A stretch of DNA of 33,656 bases. It comes from Clostridia bacterium. Its GTDB lineage: Bacteria; Bacillota; Clostridia; Oscillospirales; CAG-272. The DNA lies in NCBI GenBank assembly GCA_017445085.1, contig JAFSUT010000072.1, positions 1 to 33,656 on the forward strand. Reading direction: 5' to 3'. Positions 13,569 to 21,061 of the stretch are shown one piece after another (the first letter of the stretch is position 1; each line of letters starts with the position of its first letter). The position numbers and the translations under genes are program-made. Below the pieces are notes generated by a model. The model saw only the letters and a list, made by a program, of their open reading frames with translations. It was not told where the DNA came from and ran no database searches.

Positions 13569-15059
13569 TTATTCCTTTGTCCCTGCAAGCGCCGTACCGC
13601 CCACGTAGAGCGTATAGCCGTTTGAGATCACGTTTGCCGCGTCGCCGTAAAACGCGGTGATATAACTGTCCGCCGTCAGCGTCCAGGTACAGGTGCCGTC
13701 CAACGTGACGGAGACCTCCCCCGCCTCGGTGGAAATAACGGTGCCTGCGGCGTTTGTGATCCTGCCGCCGATGCAGCCGGTAAACGCGGAGCCGTCCGCA
13801 AGTTCCAGCGCAAGCGTTGAATTGCTCCCGACGAGCATCGCACCCTCCAGCATTTGCTTTGACGCTTTGAGCGTCGCGCTGTTTTCGCCGCCGCTCCAAC
13901 CGTCGTCACAGACCGAAAGAAGCACGTTTTCGCCGTCGCTGTTTTTGATCTCCACGCCGGAGAGCGTAATGACGGCATCGGTATTGGTGACGTGAAAGAC
14001 GTGTCCGCTCTTGCTTTCGAGTTTGCCGCCGGTCATGGTAAAGGCGGCGGTGCCGCTTGCCGCGTCGCCGGACATCGACTGATAGATCATAACGGTGTCG
14101 AGAAAGGTCGCGTTGCCGTTGCATTTTGTGTTATCGGCAGTCAGCGTACAGTCCTCCAAGGTGACCGAGTTGAGCCCCTCGATGCAAACGCCCTCGGAAA
14201 GATTAGAAACGAGCGCAGCGCCGGACACCGTGATCTCCGCCGTGGAATAGATCGCCGGAGAGCCAAGCCCGTTTGACGTGTACGTACCGCCGACAACGGT
14301 CACGCTGCCGCCGCCCCTGTCGGTACGGATCGGCGCGGAGGAGCGTCCGCTTGTGGTAACGGTCAGATCGTACGCCCGGGTCACGCCGCCGCCGGTGGTC
14401 ATTATGCCGCCGGAGCCGTCCCCCGTCGTGTTGATCACGGTATCGGTGATCAACACCGTCGTCCCGTCGCCCGCGGCGCCGTTTTGCCCGCCGTTGCCGC
14501 CGGAGGAAAAGACGCCGTTGGCGCCCGACGCGTCGGAGGTCACACTGCCGCCGGTGATGGTGGTCGTCCCGCCGCCTTTGACGAGCAGCGCCGCGTTTTG
14601 ACCGTAGAAATTACAGTTGTCACCGCCGTCCGAATCCCCCGATTTTGTCACGGTCGGATCTGTCAGCGTGACGGCGTCGGCGGTGCTGATCATCAGTGCG
14701 CTCTCGTCCGCGGCGGTCGAAGCGTAAGTCTTTCCGTCCTCGGTCGCCGCCGCCGTGATCTCGGTCGCACCGGCGTACACGACTTCCGAACTGCCGCCCG
14801 GTGCGCCGCCCGGTGCGCCACCGGGTGCGCCGTCGGGGGATCCGCCGGGGACGCCGGCGGGTGCGCCTTCACCGCTTGGCATCTGCGGCGGCGTCCCGCC
14901 CGGCTGTTCCTGCGCAGGCGTTTGTGCGGTCGTCGATCCGGTTTCCGTTTCCGCTTGCGCGGTCGTCAAAGCGGCTTCGGTTTCCGCCGTCGTTCCGCCG
15001 CAGGCGGCAAGCGCCGCGGTGAGGGTGAGGGCAAGAACTGCCGCAAGTAGTTTTTTCAT
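13569..15059 (-). CDS. Secreted lipoprotein with Gly/Pro repeats and beta-helix-like domain
   Basis: The 496-residue protein begins with a lipoprotein signal peptide ending in a lipobox (LAAC, Cys20), so it should be anchored to the outer face of the membrane. A Thr/Ala/Gln-rich low-complexity linker follows (about 22-60), then a Gly/Pro stretch with GAPG repeats (about 65-95). The remaining ~400 residues are rich in Thr, Ser, Gly and Asn with short repeated strands (TTTITGGSVTS, AEITVSGAALVS, NSVTLEDCTLTADN, DAVITLSGVEIKNS), a right-handed beta-helix pattern as in adhesin-like and carbohydrate-associated proteins. The SD AAAGGAG precedes the ATG, itself preceded by a long hairpin (15076-15128). 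The gene follows a WecG/TagA glycosyltransferase gene at 98 bp. The ligand is unknown. Confidence 0.85.
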   Translation of the reverse strand: MKKLLAAVLALTLTAALAACGGTTAETEAALTTAQAETETGSTTAQTPAQEQPGGTPPQMPSGEGAPAGVPGGSPDGAPGGAPGGAPGGSSEVVYAGATEITAAATEDGKTYASTAADESALMISTADAVTLTDPTVTKSGDSDGGDNCNFYGQNAALLVKGGGTTTITGGSVTSDASGANGVFSSGGNGGQNGAAGDGTTVLITDTVINTTGDGSGGIMTTGGGVTRAYDLTVTTSGRSSAPIRTDRGGGSVTVVGGTYTSNGLGSPAIYSTAEITVSGAALVSNLSEGVCIEGLNSVTLEDCTLTADNTKCNGNATFLDTVMIYQSMSGDAASGTAAFTMTGGKLESKSGHVFHVTNTDAVITLSGVEIKNSDGENVLLSVCDDGWSGGENSATLKASKQMLEGAMLVGSNSTLALELADGSAFTGCIGGRITNAAGTVISTEAGEVSVTLDGTCTWTLTADSYITAFYGDAANVISNGYTLYVGGTALAGTKE

Positions 15060-15069
15060 GGTTTTGTCT

Positions 15070-15128
15070 CCTTTGTTTTTTCAATTTTCGGACTGTCAAG
15101 ATCATTTTACGGTCGAAAATTGAAAAAA
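15070..15128 (-). promoter_or_regulatory. Long AT-rich hairpin in the lipoprotein 5' leader
   Basis: TTTTTTCAATTTTCG (15076-15090) has a perfect inverted copy at 15114-15128, and six more pairs with one wobble extend it inward to about 21 bp with a 12-nt loop. The right arm on the minus strand ends beside the SD of the lipoprotein gene and has A, not T, after it, so it is not a classic terminator. It may control translation or mRNA stability. Confidence 0.5.
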
Positions 15129-15157
15129 GATTGAAAATGTGCAAAAAAAGCCTTGCC

Positions 15158-15907
15158 TTATTTGTGGAAAAATCTTGCCGCATAGGTGCCGAGGATAAAC
15201 TTTGGCAGTTTCATCATCCTGCCGATGCGGCGCGGCTCTTTGCACAGGCGGTAAAACCATTCGAGCGACAATTTGATAAAAATTTTCGGCGCGCGCCGCA
15301 CCGCGCCCGCGTATACGTCCAGCGAGCCGCCGAGACACAGGCAGAGCGGCGCGCAGGTCAGTTTATCCGCGTTGGCGCGCACCCATTCTTCCTGCACGGG
15401 CACGCCGAGGCAGACGAACAGGAGTTTTGCGCCGCTTTTGTTGATATCGGCAACGACGGCGTCGCTCTCCTCCCCGCTCTTTTGGAAATACCCGTCGTGC
15501 GTGCCGACGATGCGAAGCCCCGGATATTTTTCGGTCATATTTTTTGCGGCGGTCTCGGCGATGCCGGGCTTTCCGCCGAGGAAATAGACGCCCTCTCCGC
15601 TCTTTGCCGCCACCGAAAGCATCCGCTCGCCGAGCTCGATCCCCGCGACCTTGCCGGCAAGCGGCGTGCCGAGGATGCGCGCGGCTTTGACCACGCCCGC
15701 CCCGTCCGGCACGACCAGGTCCGCGCTGTTGTAGAGGTCAAAATAGCGCGGCTCCTCGATGCAAAGCTGCACGATCTCGGCGTTGGGGGTAAAGACGGCG
15801 GCGGTCTTTTCGCCGTGCATCAGTTCTTCTGCGACTTTTGCGGCTTCCTCGGGCGTCACGTTGTCAAAGTAAACGCCGCGGACGTTGATTTTTTCGATAT
15901 TTGTCAT
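15158..15907 (-). CDS. WecG/TagA/CpsF-family glycosyltransferase
   Basis: Members transfer N-acetylmannosamine or a related sugar to an undecaprenyl-diphosphate-linked acceptor at the inner face of the membrane, an early step in wall teichoic acid or capsule synthesis. The 249-residue protein is of normal length with the family signatures TPNAEIVQLC (about 40-49), ADLVVPDGAGVVKAARILG (62-80), GIELGERML, YFLGGKPGIAE, GYF, LLFVCLGVPVQEEW and GGSLDVYAGAVRRAPK, ending in a basic amphipathic tail (WFYRLCKEPRRIGRMMKLP) used for membrane contact. The SD AAAGAGG precedes the ATG. A promoter is at 15940-15968. No other wall-polymer gene is adjacent, so the exact sugar and polymer cannot be stated. Confidence 0.93.
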   Translation of the reverse strand: MTNIEKINVRGVYFDNVTPEEAAKVAEELMHGEKTAAVFTPNAEIVQLCIEEPRYFDLYNSADLVVPDGAGVVKAARILGTPLAGKVAGIELGERMLSVAAKSGEGVYFLGGKPGIAETAAKNMTEKYPGLRIVGTHDGYFQKSGEESDAVVADINKSGAKLLFVCLGVPVQEEWVRANADKLTCAPLCLCLGGSLDVYAGAVRRAPKIFIKLSLEWFYRLCKEPRRIGRMMKLPKFILGTYAARFFHK

Positions 15908-15939
15908 CTTATGCCTCTTTTTCTTTACGTACTTTCATT

Positions 15940-15968
15940 ACTTTACCAAATTTTTGCACACTCGTCAA
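15940..15968 (-). promoter_or_regulatory. Promoter of the WecG/TagA-type gene
   Basis: On the minus strand TTGACG (15963-15968), a 17-bp spacer and TAAAGT (15940-15945), about 30 bases before the start codon. Confidence 0.72.
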
Positions 15969-16027
15969 GGCGTATTTTGCCGCGGACGGCGGCAAATCTA
16001 CGGCGGCGGGAGTTTTTTATCCAAGGC

Positions 16028-16056
16028 TTGACATTTTTTCCGCCTTGTGCTATATT
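16028..16056 (+). promoter_or_regulatory. Promoter of the ileS T-box transcript
   Basis: TTGACA (16028-16033), a 17-bp spacer and TATATT (16051-16056), immediately before the T-box leader and divergent from the WecG/TagA-type promoter. Confidence 0.88.
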
Positions 16057-16079
16057 GAATGAAGATAAAATAAAACGCA

Positions 16080-16293
16080 GATGAAGACAGTAGCCGGCGG
16101 CAAACGGCAGAGCGAATCGGGGACGGTGGAAGCCCGATGCAAGTCACCGCCTGTGCGAACATCCCTTCGGAGTGCGACCGTGAACCTTTTTGCAGTAGCG
16201 GCGCCGGTTTTTCCCCGTTATCGGAAAGCCATATCACACGTATGCGCAAAAGGTGGTTTTTGTCCCCGTCCTTTTGGCGGGGCTTTTCTTTTT
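16080..16293 (+). promoter_or_regulatory. Isoleucine T-box riboswitch of ileS, with terminator
   Basis: The ~240-base leader shows stem I landmarks (AGAGCGAATCGGGG, GGTGGAAGCCCGATG), then GAAC-ATC-CCTTCGGAGTG with the Ile codon AUC as likely specifier (16161-16163). A stem II S-turn pair follows (GTGAAC with AGTAGCGG), and then the antiterminator bulge sequence AAGGTGGT, whose UGGU (16254-16257) can pair with an ACCA tRNA end. The usual ACCGCG after the T-box core reads TTTTTG here. The terminator is CCCCGTC/GGCGGGG (16264-16282) followed by CTTTTCTTTTT. Uncharged tRNA-Ile should allow read-through into ileS. Class and specificity agree with the downstream gene. Confidence 0.93.
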
Positions 16294-16317
16294 GCGCGGC
16301 AAGATAAGGAGAATCAC

Positions 16318-19300
16318 ATGTACAAAAAAGTTTCAACCGATCTCTCTTTCGTACAGAGAGAAAAGGACGTCCGCAAGTTTTGGGAAGAAAATCACATCTT
16401 CCAAAAATCGACCGAACATCGCGCCGGCGGCAAGACCTACACCTTTTACGACGGTCCCCCGACGGCAAACGGCAAGCCGCACATCGGGCACGTCCTCACC
16501 CGCGTCATCAAAGATATGATCCCGCGCTATCAAACCATGAAAGGCTGTATGGTGCCGCGCAAAGCCGGCTGGGACACCCACGGGCTGCCCGTCGAGCTCG
16601 AAGTGGAAAAGATGCTGGGCATCGACGGCAAGGACCAGATCGAGGCCTACGGGCTCGAACCCTTTATCGAACACTGCAAAGAGAGCGTTTGGAAGTATAA
16701 AGGGATGTGGGAGGACTTCTCGCAGACGGTCGGCTTTTGGGCGGATATGGAAAACCCCTACGTCACCTATCACAACGACTTTATCGAGTCGGAATGGTGG
16801 TCGCTGAAACAAATCTATGAAAAGGGGCTCCTCTACAAGGGCTTTAAGATCGTCCCCTACTGCCCGCGCTGCGGCACACCGCTCTCCTCGCACGAAGTTG
16901 CGCAGGGCTATAAGGACGTGAAAGAACGCTCCGCCATCGCACGTTTCAAGGTCGTCGGTGAGGACGCGTATATCCTCGCCTGGACGACCACGCCGTGGAC
17001 GCTCCCCTCCAACGTCGCCCTCTGCGTCAACCCCGCGTTTGACTACGTCAAGGTCCGCACGGCGGACGGCTACACCTATTATATGGCGGCGGCGCTTTGC
17101 GACGCCGTCCTCGGCGAGGGAAAATACACCGTGCTGGAAACCTTGAAGGGCGCGGATCTCGAGGGCAAGTCCTACGAGCCGCTCTTTGACGGTGCAAACG
17201 AACTGATCGCAAAGCAGGGCAAAAAGGCGCACTACGTCGTCTGCGACGGCTACGTCACGCTGACCGACGGTACGGGCGTCGTCCACATCGCCCCCGCCTT
17301 TGGCGAAGACGACTCCAAGGTCGGCAAAAAGTACGACCTGCCGTTTGTCCAGCTTGTGGACGCCCGCGGCAACCTCACGAAAGAAACAAAGTGGGAGGGC
17401 GTATTTGTCAAAGACGCCGACAAACTCGTCCTCGCCGACCTGGACGCGCGCGGTCTGCTCTTTTCCGCGCCGACCTTTGAGCACAGTTATCCGCACTGCT
17501 GGCGCTGCGGCACGCCGCTGATCTACTATGCGCGCGACACCTGGTTTATCCGTATGACCGCCGTGCGCGACGACCTCATCCGCAACAACGCCACCATCAA
17601 CTGGATCCCCGAAAGCATCGGCAAAGGGCGCTTCGGCGACTGGCTGGAAAACGTGCAGGACTGGGGACTTTCACGCAACCGCTACTGGGGCACGCCGCTC
17701 AACATCTGGGAATGCGCCTGCGGCGCGCGCCATTCGATCGGCTCGATCGCGGAACTGAAAGAGATGAGCGACAACTGCCCCGAAAATATCGAACTGCACC
17801 GCCCCTACATCGACGCCGTCACGCTGAAATGTCCGAAGTGCGGCGGGCAGATGCACCGCGTGCCCGAGGTCATCGACTGCTGGTACGACTCGGGCTCGAT
17901 GCCGTTTGCACAGCACCACTATCCGTTTGAAAACCAAGAAGTGTTCAAAGCGCAGTTCCCCGCCGACTTCATCTCGGAGGCGGTCGACCAAACGCGTGGC
18001 TGGTTCTACTCGCTCCTTGCCATCTCGACGCTGATCTTCAACAAAGCGCCCTATAAAAACGTCATCGTCCTCGGACACGTGCAGGACGAAAACGGGCAAA
18101 AGATGTCCAAGTCCAAAGGCAACGCGGTCGATCCGTTTGAAGCGCTGGAAAAATTCGGCGCCGACGCCATCCGCTGGTATTTCTACACCAACTCCGCGCC
18201 GTGGCTGCCCAACCGTTTCCACGACAAGGCGGTCGTGGAGGGACAGCGCAAGTTCCTCGGCACGCTCTGGAACACCTACGCGTTCTACGTCCTCTACGCC
18301 GATATCGACGGCTTTGACCCGACAAAGTACAGCCTTGACGACTGTGCCCTCACCGTCATGGACAAATGGCTGCTCTCAAAACTAAATTCCACGATCAAAG
18401 AAGTGGACGGCGACCTCGGCGGCTATAAGATCCCCGAGGCGGCAAAAGCACTTGATACCTTTACCGACGAACTCTCCAACTGGTACGTCCGCCGCGGGCG
18501 CGAGCGCTACTGGGGCAAAGAGATGACCGAGGACAAGATCGCCGCGTATATGACGCTGTACACCGCCCTCGTCACCCTCTCAAAACTCGCCGCGCCGATG
18601 ATCCCGTTTATGACCGAGGAGATCTATCAAAACATCGTGCGCTCGGTCGATGGGGACGCGCCCGAGAGCATCCACCTGTGCGACTTCCCCGTCGCAGACG
18701 AGCGCTATATCGACAAGGCGCTGGAAGACGGGATGGAAGAAGTGCTTTCCATCGTGATGCTCGGCCGCGCCGCGCGCAACGCCTCGGGGATCAAGACCCG
18801 TCAGCCGATCGCCGACCTCTTTATCGGCGCGCCGAAAGCACTGCCCGAAGAGTTGCTTGAAATCATCCGCGAGGAGCTCAACGTCAAGCGCGCCTCCTTT
18901 ACCGAGGACGCCTCGGCATTCTTAAACTACCGCATCAAGCCAAATCTCAAAACCGTCGGACCGAAGTACGGCAAACTCCTTGGCGCGATCCGCACCGCAC
19001 TTGACGCGGGCGACGGCAGTGCGATGAAGAAAGAGCTGGATACCAACGGCAAACTCGTGCTTGCCCTTTCCGAGACCGTGGAACTCTTCCCCGAGGACCT
19101 GCTGATCGAAACGGTACAGGGCGGCAGATACGCGTCGCTGTCCGAGGGCGCGTACACGGTGGCGCTGGACACCAAACTCACCGATGAACTCATCGAGGAG
19201 GGCAACGTGCGCGAAGTGCTTTCCAAAGTGCAGACCATGCGCAAGGAAGCCGGCTTTGACGTCACCGATCGCATCACGCTTTACGCCACGGGCAACACGG

Positions 19301-19446
19301 CGGTCTGCGACCTCATCGACCGCAACAGCGCCGAGCTGAAGACCGCGCTGCTCTGCGACCTCATCGTCTTTGGGATGACCGAGGGCTATACCAAAGAGTG
19401 GGACATCAACGGGCAAACCGTCACCCTCGCGGTCAAGAAAAACTGA
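16318..19446 (+). CDS. ileS: Isoleucyl-tRNA synthetase, type 2-like
   Basis: Charges tRNA-Ile with isoleucine and edits mis-activated valine. The 1042-residue protein has the class I HIGH motif in PTANGKPHIGHVL (55-58), a zinc-like CPRCG in the editing/connective region, TTPWTLPSN in the CP1 editing domain, and KMSKSKGN (595-599). The anticodon-binding domain and a C-terminal domain follow. The end lacks the CxxC zinc finger of bacterial type 1 enzymes, and total length and motif style (DGPPTANGKPHIGH) fit the eukaryote-like type 2 group, members of which are often less sensitive to mupirocin. The start at 16318 has AAGGAG 7 bases upstream and follows the T-box terminator; an in-frame ATG at 16081 lies inside the T-box and is not a gene start. 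Confidence 0.97.
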   Translation: MYKKVSTDLSFVQREKDVRKFWEENHIFQKSTEHRAGGKTYTFYDGPPTANGKPHIGHVLTRVIKDMIPRYQTMKGCMVPRKAGWDTHGLPVELEVEKMLGIDGKDQIEAYGLEPFIEHCKESVWKYKGMWEDFSQTVGFWADMENPYVTYHNDFIESEWWSLKQIYEKGLLYKGFKIVPYCPRCGTPLSSHEVAQGYKDVKERSAIARFKVVGEDAYILAWTTTPWTLPSNVALCVNPAFDYVKVRTADGYTYYMAAALCDAVLGEGKYTVLETLKGADLEGKSYEPLFDGANELIAKQGKKAHYVVCDGYVTLTDGTGVVHIAPAFGEDDSKVGKKYDLPFVQLVDARGNLTKETKWEGVFVKDADKLVLADLDARGLLFSAPTFEHSYPHCWRCGTPLIYYARDTWFIRMTAVRDDLIRNNATINWIPESIGKGRFGDWLENVQDWGLSRNRYWGTPLNIWECACGARHSIGSIAELKEMSDNCPENIELHRPYIDAVTLKCPKCGGQMHRVPEVIDCWYDSGSMPFAQHHYPFENQEVFKAQFPADFISEAVDQTRGWFYSLLAISTLIFNKAPYKNVIVLGHVQDENGQKMSKSKGNAVDPFEALEKFGADAIRWYFYTNSAPWLPNRFHDKAVVEGQRKFLGTLWNTYAFYVLYADIDGFDPTKYSLDDCALTVMDKWLLSKLNSTIKEVDGDLGGYKIPEAAKALDTFTDELSNWYVRRGRERYWGKEMTEDKIAAYMTLYTALVTLSKLAAPMIPFMTEEIYQNIVRSVDGDAPESIHLCDFPVADERYIDKALEDGMEEVLSIVMLGRAARNASGIKTRQPIADLFIGAPKALPEELLEIIREELNVKRASFTEDASAFLNYRIKPNLKTVGPKYGKLLGAIRTALDAGDGSAMKKELDTNGKLVLALSETVELFPEDLLIETVQGGRYASLSEGAYTVALDTKLTDELIEEGNVREVLSKVQTMRKEAGFDVTDRITLYATGNTAVCDLIDRNSAELKTALLCDLIVFGMTEGYTKEWDINGQTVTLAVKKN

Positions 19447-19461
19447 CCTTGATAGGCAATA

Positions 19462-19503
19462 AAAAATCTCCGAAGCCAAATCTCTCGGCTTCGGAGATTT
19501 TTA
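19462..19503. terminator. Bidirectional terminator after ileS
   Basis: AAAAATCTCCGAAGCC (19462-19477) pairs with 19487-19502 in a 16-bp stem with A/T ends on both strands, between converging ileS and the amidohydrolase gene. Confidence 0.93.
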
Positions 19504-19526
19504 TTCTGCAAAATTTTCAACGCGCG

Positions 19527-20873
19527 TCAGTTCCACGAAACGGTCGCGCCGCCGTCGTCCGTATAGGCAACGGCGTCGGTCGTTTTGGAAAACGATGCGG
19601 CATCGCTGAGATAGTCTTTTATGCTCTTGTAGTGCGTATCGGCGTTTGCCAGCACCGCTTTGGCACGCGCCGCGCCGTCCGAAAGGAGCGCGGCGATAAA
19701 ACCGAGCTGCAGTTTTGCGTTGGTGACGCAGGCGCTTTCGTGATCCTCCACGACAAAACGGGCGGTATGCCCGGGGATGCGGCTGCACGGGACGTAAGCA
19801 AGCACCGAGGGGATCACCTGGGAGACGTCGCCTATATCGGTGCCGCCCGCCTCGATCCCGTCATTTACGCGGATCTTTTCGGGGGGGAAGAAATCCCCGG
19901 CAACGTCGCAAAATACCGATTGCAGATCGCTGTTTTCCACGCGCGGCATATAGCCGATCTTGTCGGAGAGATCCACTTTACAGCCCATGGCAAGCGCACT
20001 GCCCGCAAACGCGCGATTGAGTTTTGCATTGGCAGCGTGCAGAGTGGAGACCTTGGAGGCGCGCAGAATACTCTCCACGCGGACGTGCGCGGGGATAACG
20101 TTGACCGACTTGCCGCAGTCGGTGATCAGCGGATGAAAACGGATGGACGCGTCCTCGCCAAACTGCTCACGGAGCGCGTTGGCGGCCGCCAGCGCGTTTG
20201 TGGCGGCGTAAAGCGCGTTGATGCCGGCGGCGGGCGAAGCGCCGTGCGACGCCTTGCCGTGGAAGATCGCGGTTTTGACCAGCGTGCCGACGCAGCCGCG
20301 GTTGAGGACAAAGTTTTCCGCCCCCGTGTGGATCATCATCCCGAGATCCACGCCGTCAAGATAGCCGCGCGCCATAAACTCCTGCTTGCCGCCGTAAAAA
20401 TGCAGGATCCTCTTTTCCATCAGTTCGGTGCGGAAAGACGACTCGATGCACTCTTCGGCGGGGACGGCGTACAGGCGCACGCTGCCGCAAAGGCTTTCCC
20501 CCGCGTGGGGTTTGGCAAGCGCGGCGGCAACGCCGAGCATGGCGGCGCACTGACAATGGTGTGCGCACGCGTGTACCGCGCCGCTTTTCGGGTCGCACTG
20601 CGGATGCTCGGGGATCAGCAGCGCGTCCATCTCGGCAAAAATGCCGATCTTCGGTCCCGGTCTGCCAAAGTCGATATCCACATAAAATCCCGGGATGTCG
20701 CCCGGCTCAAAAAAGGTCGTATAGCCGAGGGCGGTCATTTTTTCTTTCAGATACGCGTGTGTATTCCACTCGCGAAAGCCGGTTTCCGGATGTTCCCATA
20801 TATACCGTTCGGCGTCCAGGATCATCTGCCGATGCTCGTCCACCGTTAGATAAAAGCCTTCTTTTTCCTGCAT
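19527..20873 (-). CDS. M20-family amidohydrolase / peptidase (AbgB-like)
   Basis: A cytoplasmic metal-dependent amide hydrolase of 448 residues, of the M20D type that cleaves N-acyl amino acids or p-aminobenzoyl-glutamate-like compounds. Visible motifs are AEMDALLIPEH (80-90), HACAHHCQCAAMLG (101-114; metal Cys103 and His105), VPAEECIESS (general base Glu140/141), KASHGASPAAGINALYA at the start of the lid domain, and EAGGTDIGDVSQVIPS near the end. The usual HACGH(D/N)xH is altered to HACAHHCQ, keeping the Cys and first His. The ATG at 20873 is chosen for GAGGAA 8 bases upstream and because the helix-rich N terminus typical of the family begins there. It is divergent from a sensor-regulator gene with a 188-bp shared control region, so that regulator may control it. 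The substrate is unknown. Confidence 0.92.
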   Translation of the reverse strand: MQEKEGFYLTVDEHRQMILDAERYIWEHPETGFREWNTHAYLKEKMTALGYTTFFEPGDIPGFYVDIDFGRPGPKIGIFAEMDALLIPEHPQCDPKSGAVHACAHHCQCAAMLGVAAALAKPHAGESLCGSVRLYAVPAEECIESSFRTELMEKRILHFYGGKQEFMARGYLDGVDLGMMIHTGAENFVLNRGCVGTLVKTAIFHGKASHGASPAAGINALYAATNALAAANALREQFGEDASIRFHPLITDCGKSVNVIPAHVRVESILRASKVSTLHAANAKLNRAFAGSALAMGCKVDLSDKIGYMPRVENSDLQSVFCDVAGDFFPPEKIRVNDGIEAGGTDIGDVSQVIPSVLAYVPCSRIPGHTARFVVEDHESACVTNAKLQLGFIAALLSDGAARAKAVLANADTHYKSIKDYLSDAASFSKTTDAVAYTDDGGATVSWN

Positions 20874-20918
20874 TTTGGTTTCCTCATTTCCTGCCGTGTG
20901 CGGCAACTTGTATATTCT

Positions 20919-20947
20919 ATTGTACCGCCGCGCATGGCGGCGGACAA
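20919..20947 (-). promoter_or_regulatory. Promoter of the M20 amidohydrolase gene
   Basis: On the minus strand TTGTCC (20942-20947), a 17-bp spacer and TACAAT (20919-20924). The spacer carries a GC-rich near-palindrome (CCGCC...GGCGG) that could be a repressor site. Confidence 0.68.
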
Positions 20948-20964
20948 GGTAAAAATCCGTGCAA

Positions 20965-20980
20965 AAAAAACAAGTTTTTT
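20965..20980. promoter_or_regulatory. Candidate operator between divergent promoters
   Basis: AAAAAAC-AA-GTTTTTT is a symmetrical 16-bp sequence midway between the two -35 boxes of the divergent amidohydrolase and regulator genes. A function as a binding site for the adjacent regulator is inferred only from position. Confidence 0.35.
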
Positions 20981-20993
20981 CAACACCGAAAGA

Positions 20994-21023
20994 TTGGCTA
21001 TCCGCGCCGATATGTGCTATAAT
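20994..21023 (+). promoter_or_regulatory. Promoter of the sensor-regulator gene
   Basis: A perfect TATAAT (21018-21023) with TTGGCT (20994-20999) 18 bp upstream, about 40 bases before the start codon. Confidence 0.65.
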
Positions 21024-21061
21024 AATAAAAAATGCAAAATAAAAAACAAAGGAGCGGTGGT

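Noticed and set aside
15091..15113. TTGACA in the loop of the 15076-15128 hairpin as a promoter for the lipoprotein gene
   Set aside because: No acceptable -10 box lies 16-18 bp downstream before the start codon.
16081..16317. In-frame extension of ileS upstream to an ATG at 16081
   Set aside because: It would translate the T-box leader and its terminator; the start at 16318 has a proper SD and the normal IleRS N terminus.
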